Origin: Streptomyces sp. BK340 | GTDB lineage: Bacteria > Actinomycetota > Actinomycetes > Streptomycetales > Streptomycetaceae | Direction of reading: 5' to 3' | NCBI RefSeq assembly: GCF_007827595.1 | Contig: NZ_VISR01000006.1 | Span: forward strand, 186,001-250,000 | DNA: 64,000 nt | Shown here: in pieces, positions 36,456 to 44,554 of the stretch | How the letters are laid out: each line of letters begins with the position of its first letter | Numbering within the stretch: the stretch's first letter is position 1 | Notes under the pieces: model-generated | Seen by the model: the letters and a program-made list of their open reading frames with translations, nothing else | Databases searched by the model: none | Told to the model about the DNA's origin: nothing | Made by a program: the position numbers and the translations under genes

Positions 36456-38044
36456 GACCCCTCCTTCCCGGAGTTCCCGGCCTCGTCGTTCTTGGTGCCC
36501 TCGTCGTTCTCCTCCGTCAGCCGCGAGGCGTCCCGCGGCAATCGCAACGTGAACACCGCACCCCCGTCGGGGGAGTTGGCCGCGGTGATCTCACCGCCGT
36601 GGATGTGGGCGTTCTCCAGGGCGATGGACAGGCCCAGGCCGCTGCCCTCCGAACGCGGCCGGGAGGCGCTGGCCTTGTAGAAGCGGTCGAAGACGTGCGG
36701 CAGGACGTCCTCGGGGATGCCGGGCCCGTGGTCGCGCACCGCGATGACCAGGTCGGAGTCCTCTTCGCCGTCCATGCGCACCGACACCCGCACCGGCGAC
36801 CCGCCGTGCTTGAGCGCGTTGCCGATCAGGTTGGCCAGTATGACGTCCAGGCGGCGCGGATCGAGGCGGGCGTGGGTCCCGCGCTCGGCGTCCAGCTCCA
36901 CGGCGTCCAGCCAGGCGCGGGCGTCGATGCAGGCGGTGATCTGGTCGGTGATGTCGACGTCGTCCAGGACCAGACGGGCGGTGCCCGCGTCGAAGCGGGT
37001 GACCTCCATCAGGTTCTCGACCAGGTCGTTCAGCCGCCGCGTCTCGCTGACCACCAGCCGTACGGCCGGCTCGATCATCGGGTCGATGCTCCCGGCGTCC
37101 GCGTCCAGCTCCTCCTCCAGCACCTCCGTCACGGCGGTGATGGCGGTCAGCGGCGTCCGCAGCTCGTGGGACATGTCGGCCACGAAGCGCCGGGACGCGT
37201 CGTCGCGCGCGGCCATCTCGGCCACCCGCTTCTCCAGCGCCTCGGCCGCGTTGTTGAACGTCCGTGACAGATCGGCGAGTTCGTCCGTGCCCGAGACCCT
37301 CAGCCGGGTGTCCAGCCGGCCCTCGCCGAGCCGCCGGGCGGCCACCCCGAGCCGGTGCACCGGCTTCAGCACGGTCGTGGCGGCGGCCTGCGCGAGCAGG
37401 GCCGAGCCGATCAGCGCGAGACCCGTCGCGATCCCCAGCGACCAGGCCAGCGAGTTGAGGTCCTTGGCCTCCGGCTCGAGCGACTTGGCCATGTAGCCCG
37501 TCGGGCCGCCGCCGATCAGCCGGGTGCCGGCGACCAGATACGGCGTGCCGTGGTTGTCGACCCGCTGCCAGTACAGGTGGTACGGCGACTCGTTGGAGCC
37601 GGTCACCTTCTGCCGCTTGTTCACCGCGGCGCGCAGCGACCCCGGCACGTCGTCCAGGGCGAAGCCGTTGATGCCGCCCGAGTTGCCGTACACCGTGTCG
37701 CCGCTCGGGTCCTGGGCGACCAGCAGCACGCTGAACCGCTGGCTGCTGCCGGCCATCTGGCCCGCCGCGTGCTGCAGTTCGTCCTGCGAGGGGTGCACCG
37801 GCAGCGCACCCGCCCGGTTCTGCATCTCCTGCTGGAAGTCGCGCAGCACCGCGTCCTGGGCGCGGGTGAGCACCGCCTCCCGGTTCAGCCAGTACGCGAT
37901 GCCCGACGCCGACACCGCGGCGGTGAGCGCGACCAGCCCGAAGACGACCACCAGTCGCAGCCTGAGGCTGGTGAACCGCAGCCGCGACAGACTTCCCCTG
38001 CGCCCCGCGGTCCAGCCGCGCAGCACCCCCTGAGTATCGGTCAC
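36452..38044 (-). CDS. afsQ2: Sensor histidine kinase AfsQ2
   Basis: A 530-aa kinase (S. coelicolor AfsQ2 is about 535). Membrane helix 1 is LVVVFGLVALTAAVSASGIAY, then an extracytoplasmic loop of about 140 residues, helix 2 (LGIATGLALIGSALLAQA), a HAMP domain and a HisKA box with His293 (MSHELRTPLTA). The ATPase domain has NLIGNALKHGG, DHGPGIPEDVL and GSGLGLSIALENAH. It phosphorylates AfsQ1. GTG 38044 overlaps the afsQ1 stop by GTGA. In S. coelicolor this pair controls antibiotic synthesis and nitrogen-linked development on glutamate-rich media. Confidence 0.95.
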   Translation of the reverse strand: MTDTQGVLRGWTAGRRGSLSRLRFTSLRLRLVVVFGLVALTAAVSASGIAYWLNREAVLTRAQDAVLRDFQQEMQNRAGALPVHPSQDELQHAAGQMAGSSQRFSVLLVAQDPSGDTVYGNSGGINGFALDDVPGSLRAAVNKRQKVTGSNESPYHLYWQRVDNHGTPYLVAGTRLIGGGPTGYMAKSLEPEAKDLNSLAWSLGIATGLALIGSALLAQAAATTVLKPVHRLGVAARRLGEGRLDTRLRVSGTDELADLSRTFNNAAEALEKRVAEMAARDDASRRFVADMSHELRTPLTAITAVTEVLEEELDADAGSIDPMIEPAVRLVVSETRRLNDLVENLMEVTRFDAGTARLVLDDVDITDQITACIDARAWLDAVELDAERGTHARLDPRRLDVILANLIGNALKHGGSPVRVSVRMDGEEDSDLVIAVRDHGPGIPEDVLPHVFDRFYKASASRPRSEGSGLGLSIALENAHIHGGEITAANSPDGGAVFTLRLPRDASRLTEENDEGTKNDEAGNSGKEGS

Positions 38045-38718
38045 TGAGGGGCGTCCAGGCGGTAGCCGACACCACGGACGGTACGGATCAGGGTCGGGGA
38101 CGAGGGCACGTCCTCCACCTTGGCACGCAGCCGCTGCACACACGCGTCCACCAGGCGCGAGTCGCCCAGGTAGTCGTGCTCCCACACCAGCCGCAGCAGT
38201 TGCTGCCGGGACAGCGCCTGACCGGGCCGGCGGCTCAGCTCCAGCAGCAGTCTCAGCTCGGTCGGCGTCAGTTGCAGGTCCTCGCCGTTCTTGGTGACCG
38301 TCATCGCGGACCGGTCGATGACCAGGCTGCCGAAGGCCGCCGAGTCGCTGGACTCGCGTTCGCCGCGGCGCAGCACGGCCCGGATCCGGGCGTCCAGCAC
38401 GCGGCCCTGAACCGGCTTCACGACGTAGTCGTCGGCGCCGGACTCCAGTCCCACGACCACGTCGATGTCATCGTTACGGGCGGTCAGCAGGATGATCGGC
38501 AGCTGGTCGGTGCGCCGGATGCGCCGGCACACCTCGAACCCGTCGATGCCGGGCAGCATCACGTCCAGCACGATCAGATCCGGTCGCTGCTCACGCAGCA
38601 GCTTCAGACCGTCCTCACCGCTGGCAGCGGTGGCCACCCGGTGACCCTGGCGCGTCAGTGAGAGCTCCAGGGCCGTGCGGATGGCGTCGTCGTCCTCGAT
38701 CAGCAACAGGGAAGGCAC
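38041..38718 (-). CDS. afsQ1: Response regulator AfsQ1
   Basis: A 225-aa OmpR-family regulator, exactly the length I know for S. coelicolor AfsQ1 when started at GTG 38718 (VPSLLLIEDD). The receiver domain has the acidic pair Glu8-Asp9-Asp10, phosphoacceptor Asp52 (VLDVMLPG), Thr in LLTAR and Lys in VKPV. The winged-helix DNA-binding domain spans about 130-220 (LTPTELRLLLELSRRPGQALSR, IRTVRGVGYRLD). A GTGAC-N6-GTGAC box lies 108 bp upstream, equally far from the divergent sigQ start. The ATG 18 nt upstream would give 231 aa and is less likely. Confidence 0.96.
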   Translation of the reverse strand: MPSLLLIEDDDAIRTALELSLTRQGHRVATAASGEDGLKLLREQRPDLIVLDVMLPGIDGFEVCRRIRRTDQLPIILLTARNDDIDVVVGLESGADDYVVKPVQGRVLDARIRAVLRRGERESSDSAAFGSLVIDRSAMTVTKNGEDLQLTPTELRLLLELSRRPGQALSRQQLLRLVWEHDYLGDSRLVDACVQRLRAKVEDVPSSPTLIRTVRGVGYRLDAPQ

Positions 38719-38825
38719 GGGCTCATTCTGGCCCATGGACGGGCTCTCGTACGACCTACCGGCACCATGCCATCCCTACCGCCACCTCCTGTGCGCGCTC
38801 TGTGACGGCCCTGGGCCGGACCCCT

Positions 38826-38841
38826 GTGACAGGTCTGTGAC
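38826..38841. promoter_or_regulatory. AfsQ1 binding box between afsQ1 and sigQ
   Basis: GTGAC-AGGTCT-GTGAC, a direct repeat of the pentamer with 6-nt spacing. This matches the published AfsQ1 consensus (GTnAC-N6-GTnAC). It is 108 bp from each divergent start codon, so one bound dimer could act on both promoters. Confidence 0.85.
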
Positions 38842-38948
38842 AGTCGGCGGACACGGCCATGAAGGTCGCTCGGCAAGCTTTTCGGCACAGGCAGGAAAGC
38901 AATGCCGAGCAAGCCGGACACCGGAAGTCCACGACGGGGGAGCGCGAG

Positions 38949-39686
38949 ATGAACACGCTGCACAGCATCAGCACCAGCGCAGTGGTCACGCGTCTGCACG
39001 ACGTGCACCGGGGTTCCGAGAAGTCCGGCGCCGTGAGCGGGCGGGGGTGCGCTCGCGGCGCCGGGCGTCAGCACACCGGTTACATGACGGTGGTTGACGC
39101 GTACACGGGGGAATCGCACGGGGGATCCGCGTACAGGGAGGACTCGGGGGAGCGCCGTTCGCTGAGCGAGGCGGAGTTCACCGCCTACGTCCAGGAGCGC
39201 CGCGCCTCCCTGTACGCCACCGCCTACCACCTGACCGGTGACCGCTTCGAGGCCGAGGACCTGCTGCAGAGCGCGCTGTTCTCGACGTACAAGGCGTGGG
39301 ACCGGATCAGCGACAAGGCGGCGGTCGGCGGCTATCTGCGCCGCACCATGACCAACCTGCACATCAGCGCCTGGCGGCGCCGCAAGCTCAACGAGTACCC
39401 GACCGAGGAACTGCCGGAGACGCCCGGCGAGACGGACGCGATGCGCGGCACCGAGCTGCGCGCGGTCCTGTGGCAGGCGCTGTCCCGGCTGCCCGAACTC
39501 CAGCGCACCATGCTGGTCCTGCGCTACTACGAGGGCCGCACGGACCCGGAGATCGCGGAGATCCTCGACATCAGTGTCGGCACGGTGAAGTCCAGCATCT
39601 GGCGGTCGCTCCGCCGGCTGCGCGAGGACGAGGTCCTCAGCTTCGGCCGTGACGAGGAGGACGCCTTCGGCGAACTGGTCGCCTGA
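38949..39686 (+). CDS. sigQ: SigE-family (SigQ) RNA polymerase sigma factor
   Basis: A 245-aa sigma factor. Region 2 is SLYATAYHLTGDRFEAEDLLQSALFSTYKAW, region 4 is LPELQRTMLVLRYYEGRTDPEIAEIL with the recognition helix SVGTVKSSIWRSLRRL. ATG 38949 with GGGGAG 6 nt upstream is used; ATG 39084 would remove 45 hydrophilic residues and fits the domain start too. Divergent from afsQ1 across the AfsQ1 box, as in S. coelicolor, where SigQ opposes AfsQ1-dependent antibiotic activation. The pair is a classic linked regulatory module. Confidence 0.92.
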   Translation: MNTLHSISTSAVVTRLHDVHRGSEKSGAVSGRGCARGAGRQHTGYMTVVDAYTGESHGGSAYREDSGERRSLSEAEFTAYVQERRASLYATAYHLTGDRFEAEDLLQSALFSTYKAWDRISDKAAVGGYLRRTMTNLHISAWRRRKLNEYPTEELPETPGETDAMRGTELRAVLWQALSRLPELQRTMLVLRYYEGRTDPEIAEILDISVGTVKSSIWRSLRRLREDEVLSFGRDEEDAFGELVA

Positions 39687-39717
39687 AGGTTCGGGGGGAA
39701 CGACGGGGGACCAACGG

Positions 39718-39739
39718 GGGCCCACTGGGGGGTGGGCCC
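39718..39739 (+). terminator. Hairpin after sigQ
   Basis: GGGCCCAC / GTGGGCCC, a perfect 8-bp stem with a TGGGGG loop, 31 bp after the stop codon within a G-rich run. Confidence 0.65.
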
Positions 39740-39832
39740 ACGGGGGAACGGGGAAACACGGGGGAGTACCGAGAAGCGGGGCTGGAGGGCCGGGGGTCCG
39801 TCCAGTCCCGCTTCGCGTGCGCGCTCGTTCTG

Positions 39833-40468
39833 TTACGCCGGCGTCTGCTGCCGCGCCTGCCGTCCCGCGGCGGCGGCCGCCAGCCGGCCCAGCGCCTCGT
39901 CCCGGTCGCAGGGGTGAGCGCCCAGCGAGACCTGGCGGGTCACGATCGACCGCTCCGCGCGCATCAGCCGCCAGCCGCGGCGCAGCAGGAACGGGACCGA
40001 CTTGCGGCCCTCCTTGAGGTCGCGCAGGAAACGCCGGCGGAAGGTGGTGGCCGGGCCGCGGCTCAGGCACAGCGCGTCCGCCAGCACCCCCAGTTCGCGG
40101 CAGCGCTCCACGATCTCCGCGGCGAAGATGCCTTCCGCGATGAACAGCGGGGTGCGCCCGATGTGCAGCGTCTCCTCGCCGGTGCGGGCGCTCAGCGAGA
40201 TGTCGTAGACCGGCACCGGCGTCGAGCCCGAGGCGCACAGGCGGGAGATGGCCTCGACGGCGACGTCCGCGTCCCACGACTGCGGATGGTCCCAGTCGAT
40301 GTCCGAACTTCCGTCCACCAGCGGCAGCGTCGGGTCGTCGCCCTCCTTGTAGAAGTCGTCGAGGCGCAGGACGGGGAGCCCGGAACGGGCGGCGACGAGT
40401 GACTTGCCCGAGCCCGAGGGGCCGCACAGCAGCACGACGCGGGCGGGAGACGGGGGATGAATGCTCAC
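39833..40468 (-). CDS. Uridine-kinase-like P-loop NTPase
   Basis: A 211-aa kinase of the uridine kinase/phosphoribulokinase superfamily. The P-loop is LLCGPSGSGKS. The LRLDDFYKEGDD and IDWDHPQSWD segments resemble the nucleoside-binding part of Udk, and PLFIAEGIFAAEIV follows the core strand. It probably phosphorylates uridine or a related small molecule with ATP; length is near Udk (about 210-215). The start is GTG 40468. It lies convergent to sigQ. In a locus rich in nucleoside genes, a salvage role is plausible, but it lacks the nucleoside operator. Confidence 0.8.
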   Translation of the reverse strand: MSIHPPSPARVVLLCGPSGSGKSLVAARSGLPVLRLDDFYKEGDDPTLPLVDGSSDIDWDHPQSWDADVAVEAISRLCASGSTPVPVYDISLSARTGEETLHIGRTPLFIAEGIFAAEIVERCRELGVLADALCLSRGPATTFRRRFLRDLKEGRKSVPFLLRRGWRLMRAERSIVTRQVSLGAHPCDRDEALGRLAAAAAGRQARQQTPA

Positions 40469-40595
40469 GGAACACCAGTTTGACGCATGGTGGGCCGGCT
40501 GCCGACCCCGCGGGTCGGCTTTTGAGCGTGACCCTCACCTCAACTACCCTACGTGCTGACCGCATTACCCTGCGCACCAGAAGGTGGCACCAGCG

Positions 40596-41018
40596 ATGGC
40601 CCGACACGCTTCCTCCCAGCACCCCACCGCGCAGCGCGCCCTGATCGCCCTCGCGACCGCCGGAGCGGCCCTGGGCGCGGGCGCAGCGACGGCGCACGCG
40701 GCCGCGGCCCCGGTCCTCGATGTGCCGTGGCGTCCCACCTCGCTCGGCAAGGTCGACCCGAACGCGGGCCTGACGGCCCTCACCGGGACGGTCGGCTATG
40801 TCACCGGCCCGGTCTCCGGCCTCAAGCCCAACCCGCTCGCCGGCACCGGCGTGGACCCGCTCGACAACGGCGTGGGCACCCAGATCGCCGACTTCAAGCC
40901 GGTCGGCTCGCAGATGCTGACGGGTCCGGTCGCGCAGGCCCGGTCGCTGAACGCGGTGCCGGGAGTGGGACTGGTGACCGGTCTGCTGGGCGGCGGTACG
41001 GGCGCCCCGCTGGGCTGA
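40596..41018 (+). CDS. Small secreted Ala/Gly-rich protein, second type
   Basis: A 140-aa protein with an N-terminal hydrophobic signal (RALIALATAGAALGAGAATAHA) and a mature chain of about 105 residues rich in Gly, Pro and Val. It ends GGGTGAPLG, echoing the PLG end of the small secreted protein at 34471. No cysteine, no family recognised. ATG 40596 is used; GTG 40584 four codons earlier is possible. It is divergent from the uridine-kinase-like gene and is followed by a strong terminator. Confidence 0.7.
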   Translation: MARHASSQHPTAQRALIALATAGAALGAGAATAHAAAAPVLDVPWRPTSLGKVDPNAGLTALTGTVGYVTGPVSGLKPNPLAGTGVDPLDNGVGTQIADFKPVGSQMLTGPVAQARSLNAVPGVGLVTGLLGGGTGAPLG

Positions 41019-41036
41019 GCCCCGGCCGCGGTACGA

Positions 41037-41080
41037 GGAGAGCCGCGCCGCCCCCGGACGGAGGGGTGGCGCGGCTCTCC
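41037..41080. terminator. Bidirectional hairpin terminator
   Basis: GGAGAGCCGCGCC / GGCGCGGCTCTCC, a perfect 13-bp stem with an 18-nt loop, between the convergent secreted-protein and aldehyde dehydrogenase genes. Confidence 0.82.
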
Positions 41081-41117
41081 GGCTCTGCGGGGCCGTCGGG
41101 CTGTCAGCCGTGAGCCG

Positions 41118-42026
41118 TCAGTACGACGAACCCGACGCGCCCAGCGACCCGGTCGGGTGCCAGACCGTCTTGGTCTCCAGGAACGCCGTCATGCGGTCGA
41201 TGCCGGGAGTCGCCGACCAGTCGTCCACAGGCTGTGGACGAAGGACGCGCTTCAGGTTGTCGGCGGCGGCGATCTCCAGCTCCTTCGCCAGGACGTCGTC
41301 GGCGCCGGCGAGATCGATCGCGTTGACGTCCTGGTGCGCGGCCAGCGGTGCCGCGATCTCCGCCGTACCGCCGGAGAGGACGTTGACCACACCGCCGGGC
41401 AGGTCCGAGGTGGCCAGCACCTCGCCCAGCGACAGGGCGGGGAGCGGGGACTTCTCGCTCGCGATCACGATCACCGTGTTGCCGGTGGCGATCACCGGCG
41501 CGATCACGGACACCAGGCCCAGGAAGGAGGAGTCCTGGGGGGCGAGGACGGTCACGACGCCCGTCGGCTCCGGCGAGGAGAGGTTGAAGAACGGGCCCGC
41601 CACCGGGTTCCCGCCGCCCACGACCTGGGCGATCTTGTCGGTCCAGCCCGCGTACCAGACCCAGCGGTCGATCGCGGCGTCCACCTGGGCGGCGGCCTTC
41701 GGCTTGGACAGGCCCTCCGCTTCGGCGACCTCGCGGACGAACTGCTCGCGCCGGCCCTCCAGCATCTCCGCGACGCGGTAGAGGATCTGGCCGCGGTTGT
41801 ACGCGGTCGCGCCGGACCAGCCGCCGAACGCCTTGCGGGCGGCGACGACCGCGTCACGCGCGTCCTTGCGGGAGGACCGGGGAGCGTTGGCCAGCCAGTT
41901 GCCCTTGGAGTCCGTCACCTCGTACACCCGGCCGCTCTCGGAACGCGGGAACTTCCCGCCGACGTACAGCTTGTAGGTCTTGAAGACCGACAGCCGCACG
42001 TCGGTCTTTTCCGTCTTCTCAGACAT
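41118..42026 (-). CDS. Short aldehyde dehydrogenase-like protein without catalytic domain
   Basis: A 302-aa protein related to the N-terminal, NAD-binding half of aldehyde dehydrogenases (KLYVGGKFPRSESGRVYEV, TGVVTVLAPQDSSFLGLVSV, GNTVIVIASEKSPLP, LPGGVVNVLSGG). Complete enzymes are near 480 aa. The ELGGK glutamate and the catalytic Cys motif are missing; after the Rossmann half the chain ends in LAKELEIAAADNLKRVL and an unrelated tail. It cannot oxidise aldehydes alone. Its start overlaps the full enzyme gene stop by 8 nt. A structural or regulatory partner of the complete enzyme is possible. It is intact, with no frameshift seen. Confidence 0.85.
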   Translation of the reverse strand: MSEKTEKTDVRLSVFKTYKLYVGGKFPRSESGRVYEVTDSKGNWLANAPRSSRKDARDAVVAARKAFGGWSGATAYNRGQILYRVAEMLEGRREQFVREVAEAEGLSKPKAAAQVDAAIDRWVWYAGWTDKIAQVVGGGNPVAGPFFNLSSPEPTGVVTVLAPQDSSFLGLVSVIAPVIATGNTVIVIASEKSPLPALSLGEVLATSDLPGGVVNVLSGGTAEIAAPLAAHQDVNAIDLAGADDVLAKELEIAAADNLKRVLRPQPVDDWSATPGIDRMTAFLETKTVWHPTGSLGASGSSY

Positions 42027-43455
42027 CGAGGTACGCCTCCAGGCCGTGACGACCGCCCTCGCGGCCGAAGCCCGACTCCTTGTAACCGCCGAACGGCGAG
42101 GTCGGGTCGAACTTGTTGAACGTGTTGGACCAGACGACGCCGGCGCGCAGCTTGTTCGCGACGGCCAGGATCCGGGAGCCCTTCTCGGTCCAGATGCCGG
42201 CGGAGAGGCCGTACTGGGTGTTGTTGGCCTTGGCGACGGCCTCGTCGGGCGTGCGGAAGCTGAGCACCGACAGCACCGGGCCGAAGATCTCGTCGCGGGC
42301 GATGGTGTGCGCCTGGGTGACGTTCGTGAACAGCGTCGGGGCGAACCAGTAGCCGGAAGCCGGCAGTTCGCAGGCGGGGGACCAGCGCTCGGCGCCCTCC
42401 GCCTCGCCCCGCTCGACGAGCGAGGTGATGCGGGAGAGCTGCTCGGCGGAGTTGATCGCGCCGATGTCCGTGTTCTTGTCCAGCGGGTCGCCCAGACGCA
42501 GGGTCGACAGGCGGCGCTTGAGGGAGTCCAGCAGCTCGTCCTGGATCGACTCCTGGACCAGCAGGCGGCTGCCCGCGCAGCAGACCTGGCCCTGGTTGAA
42601 GAAGATGCCCGTGACGATGCCCTCGACGGCCTGGTCGATCGGGGCGTCGTCGAAGACGATGTTGGCGCCCTTGCCGCCCAGTTCCAGGGTGAGCTTCTTG
42701 CGGGTGCCCGCGACGGTCCGCGCGATCTCCTTGCCGACGGCGGTGGAACCCGTGAAGGCGACCTTGTCGACGTCGGGGTGCGCGACGAGCGCGGCGCCCG
42801 CGTCGCCGTAGCCCGGAAGGATGTTGACGACACCCTTGGGCAGGCCCGCCTGGCGGCAGATGTCCGCGAAGAAGAGCGCGGAGAGCGGGGTGGTCTCGGC
42901 GGGCTTGAGGACGACCGTGTTGCCGGTCGCCAGCGCCGGGGCGATCTTCCACGCCAGCATCAGCAGCGGGAAGTTCCAGGGGATGACCTGGCCCGCGACA
43001 CCCAGCGGGCGCGGGTTCGCGCCGAAGCCGGCGTGGTCGAGCTTGTCCGCCCAGCCCGCGTAGTAGAAGAAGTGCGCGGCGACCAGCGGGAGGTCCGCGT
43101 CGCGGGTCTCCTTGATCGGCTTGCCGTTGTCCAGCGTCTCCAGCACGGCCAGCTCACGGCTGCGCTCCTGGACGATGCGGGCGATGCGGAACAGGTACTT
43201 GGCGCGCTCGGAGCCCGGCAGCGCCGACCACTTCTCGAACGCCTTGCGGGCGGCCTTCACCGCACGGTCGACGTCCGCCTCGCCCGCCTGGGCGACCTCG
43301 GAGAGGACCTCCTCGGTGGACGGGCTGACCGTCTTGAAGACCTTGCCGTCGGCCGCCTCGGTGAACTCACCGTCGATGAACAGGCCGTAGGAGGGCGCGA
43401 TGTCGACGACGGAGCGGGACTCGGGCGCCGGTGCGTACTCGAATGCGGATGCCAT
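42019..43455 (-). CDS. Aldehyde dehydrogenase (full length)
   Basis: A 478-aa NAD(P)-dependent aldehyde dehydrogenase. VIPWNFPLLMLAWKIAPALATGNTVVLKPAE and FTGSTAVGKEI bind the cofactor; LELGGKGANIVFDD supplies the general-base Glu and NQGQVCCAGSRLLVQ the nucleophilic Cys. EIFGPVLSVL follows. It sits 5 bp downstream of deoC, whose reaction yields acetaldehyde, so oxidation of acetaldehyde to acetate (or a CoA-linked equivalent) is the likely job. It is followed by a second, half-size family member. Confidence 0.93.
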   Translation of the reverse strand: MASAFEYAPAPESRSVVDIAPSYGLFIDGEFTEAADGKVFKTVSPSTEEVLSEVAQAGEADVDRAVKAARKAFEKWSALPGSERAKYLFRIARIVQERSRELAVLETLDNGKPIKETRDADLPLVAAHFFYYAGWADKLDHAGFGANPRPLGVAGQVIPWNFPLLMLAWKIAPALATGNTVVLKPAETTPLSALFFADICRQAGLPKGVVNILPGYGDAGAALVAHPDVDKVAFTGSTAVGKEIARTVAGTRKKLTLELGGKGANIVFDDAPIDQAVEGIVTGIFFNQGQVCCAGSRLLVQESIQDELLDSLKRRLSTLRLGDPLDKNTDIGAINSAEQLSRITSLVERGEAEGAERWSPACELPASGYWFAPTLFTNVTQAHTIARDEIFGPVLSVLSFRTPDEAVAKANNTQYGLSAGIWTEKGSRILAVANKLRAGVVWSNTFNKFDPTSPFGGYKESGFGREGGRHGLEAYLDV

Positions 43456-43460
43456 GGTGA

Positions 43461-44417
43461 TCAGTCCACCGTCACGTAGTCGGGGCCGGAGTAGCGGCCG
43501 GTGGCCAGCTTCTGACGCTGCATCAGCAGATCGTTCAGGAGCGAGGAGGCGCCGAAGCGGAACCAGTGGTTGTCCAGCCAGTCCTCGCCCGCGGTCTCGT
43601 TGACCAGGACCAGGAACTTGACGGCGTCCTTGGTGGTGCGGATGCCGCCGGCGGGCTTCACGCCGATCTGGACGCCGGTCTGGGCGCGGAAGTCGCGCAC
43701 CGCCTCCAGCATCAGCAGGGTGTTGGCGGGGGTCGCGTTCACGCCGACCTTGCCGGTGGACGTCTTGATGAAGTCCGCGCCCGCCAGCATGCCCAGCCAG
43801 CTCGCCCGGCGGATGTTGTCGTACGTCGACAGCTCGCCGGTCTCGAAGATGACCTTCAGCCGGGCGCTCGACCCGCAGACCTCCTTCACGGCGACGATCT
43901 CGTCGTACACCTTCAGGTACCTGCCCGCGAGGAACGCGCCCCGGTCGATCACCATGTCGATCTCGTCGGCGCCCGCGGCGACGGCGTCACGGACGTCGGC
44001 GAGCTTCACGTCGAGGGCGGCGCGGCCGGCCGGGAAGGCGGTGGCCACCGAGGCGACCTTCACGCCGGAGCCGGCGACGGCCTCCTTGGCGACGGCCACC
44101 ATGTCGGGGTAGACGCAGACGGCGGCCGTGGTCGGCGTCGTCCGGTCCGTCGGGTCCGGGTGGACCGCCTTGGCGCCGAGCGCCCGGACCTTGCCCGGGG
44201 TGTCCGCGCCTTCCAGCGTCGTCAGGTCGACCATCGAGATGGCGAGGTCGATGGCGTACGCCTTCGCGGTGGTCTTGATGGAACGGGTGCCGAGAGACGC
44301 GGCGCGCGCCTCCAGGCCGACCGCGTCGACGCCGGGCAGCCCGTGGAGGAAGCGGCGCAGCGTGCTGTCGGACGCGGCGACGTCAGCGAGAGCGTGTGCT
44401 GTGGGTGCAGTGGGCAT
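43461..44417 (-). CDS. deoC: Deoxyribose-phosphate aldolase
   Basis: A 318-aa DeoC, longer than the usual 220-260 aa owing to an N-terminal extension and inserts. It splits 2-deoxyribose-5-phosphate to acetaldehyde and glyceraldehyde-3-phosphate. The Schiff-base lysine region is AGADFIKTSTGK; DEIDMVIDRGAFLAG and VGVKPAGGIRTTKDA are also conserved. ATG 44417 is used; GTG 44423 is possible. There is no ribosome site and the operator at 44437 is only 20 bp upstream, so the message may be leaderless or nearly so. The next two genes are aldehyde dehydrogenases, giving a deoxyribose catabolic operon. Confidence 0.92.
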   Translation of the reverse strand: MPTAPTAHALADVAASDSTLRRFLHGLPGVDAVGLEARAASLGTRSIKTTAKAYAIDLAISMVDLTTLEGADTPGKVRALGAKAVHPDPTDRTTPTTAAVCVYPDMVAVAKEAVAGSGVKVASVATAFPAGRAALDVKLADVRDAVAAGADEIDMVIDRGAFLAGRYLKVYDEIVAVKEVCGSSARLKVIFETGELSTYDNIRRASWLGMLAGADFIKTSTGKVGVNATPANTLLMLEAVRDFRAQTGVQIGVKPAGGIRTTKDAVKFLVLVNETAGEDWLDNHWFRFGASSLLNDLLMQRQKLATGRYSGPDYVTVD

Positions 44418-44436
44418 GGTCACCAGACGAGCATAT

Positions 44437-44448
44437 CTACGCGCGTAG
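44437..44448. promoter_or_regulatory. Nucleoside-regulon operator, site 5 (perfect palindrome)
   Basis: CTACGCGCGTAG, flanked by AT on both sides, 20 bp upstream of deoC on the minus strand and 107 bp from the divergent PH gene. Confidence 0.85.
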
Positions 44449-44554
44449 CGGCTGTATAGCCCCGGGTGCTCATTGCCTCGTTGTCGATCACGGATGAGCG
44501 CCGCCACGGGGGCGCATGGCGGCGCTCGCGCCGGCGTCGTGCAGAATCGGGACC

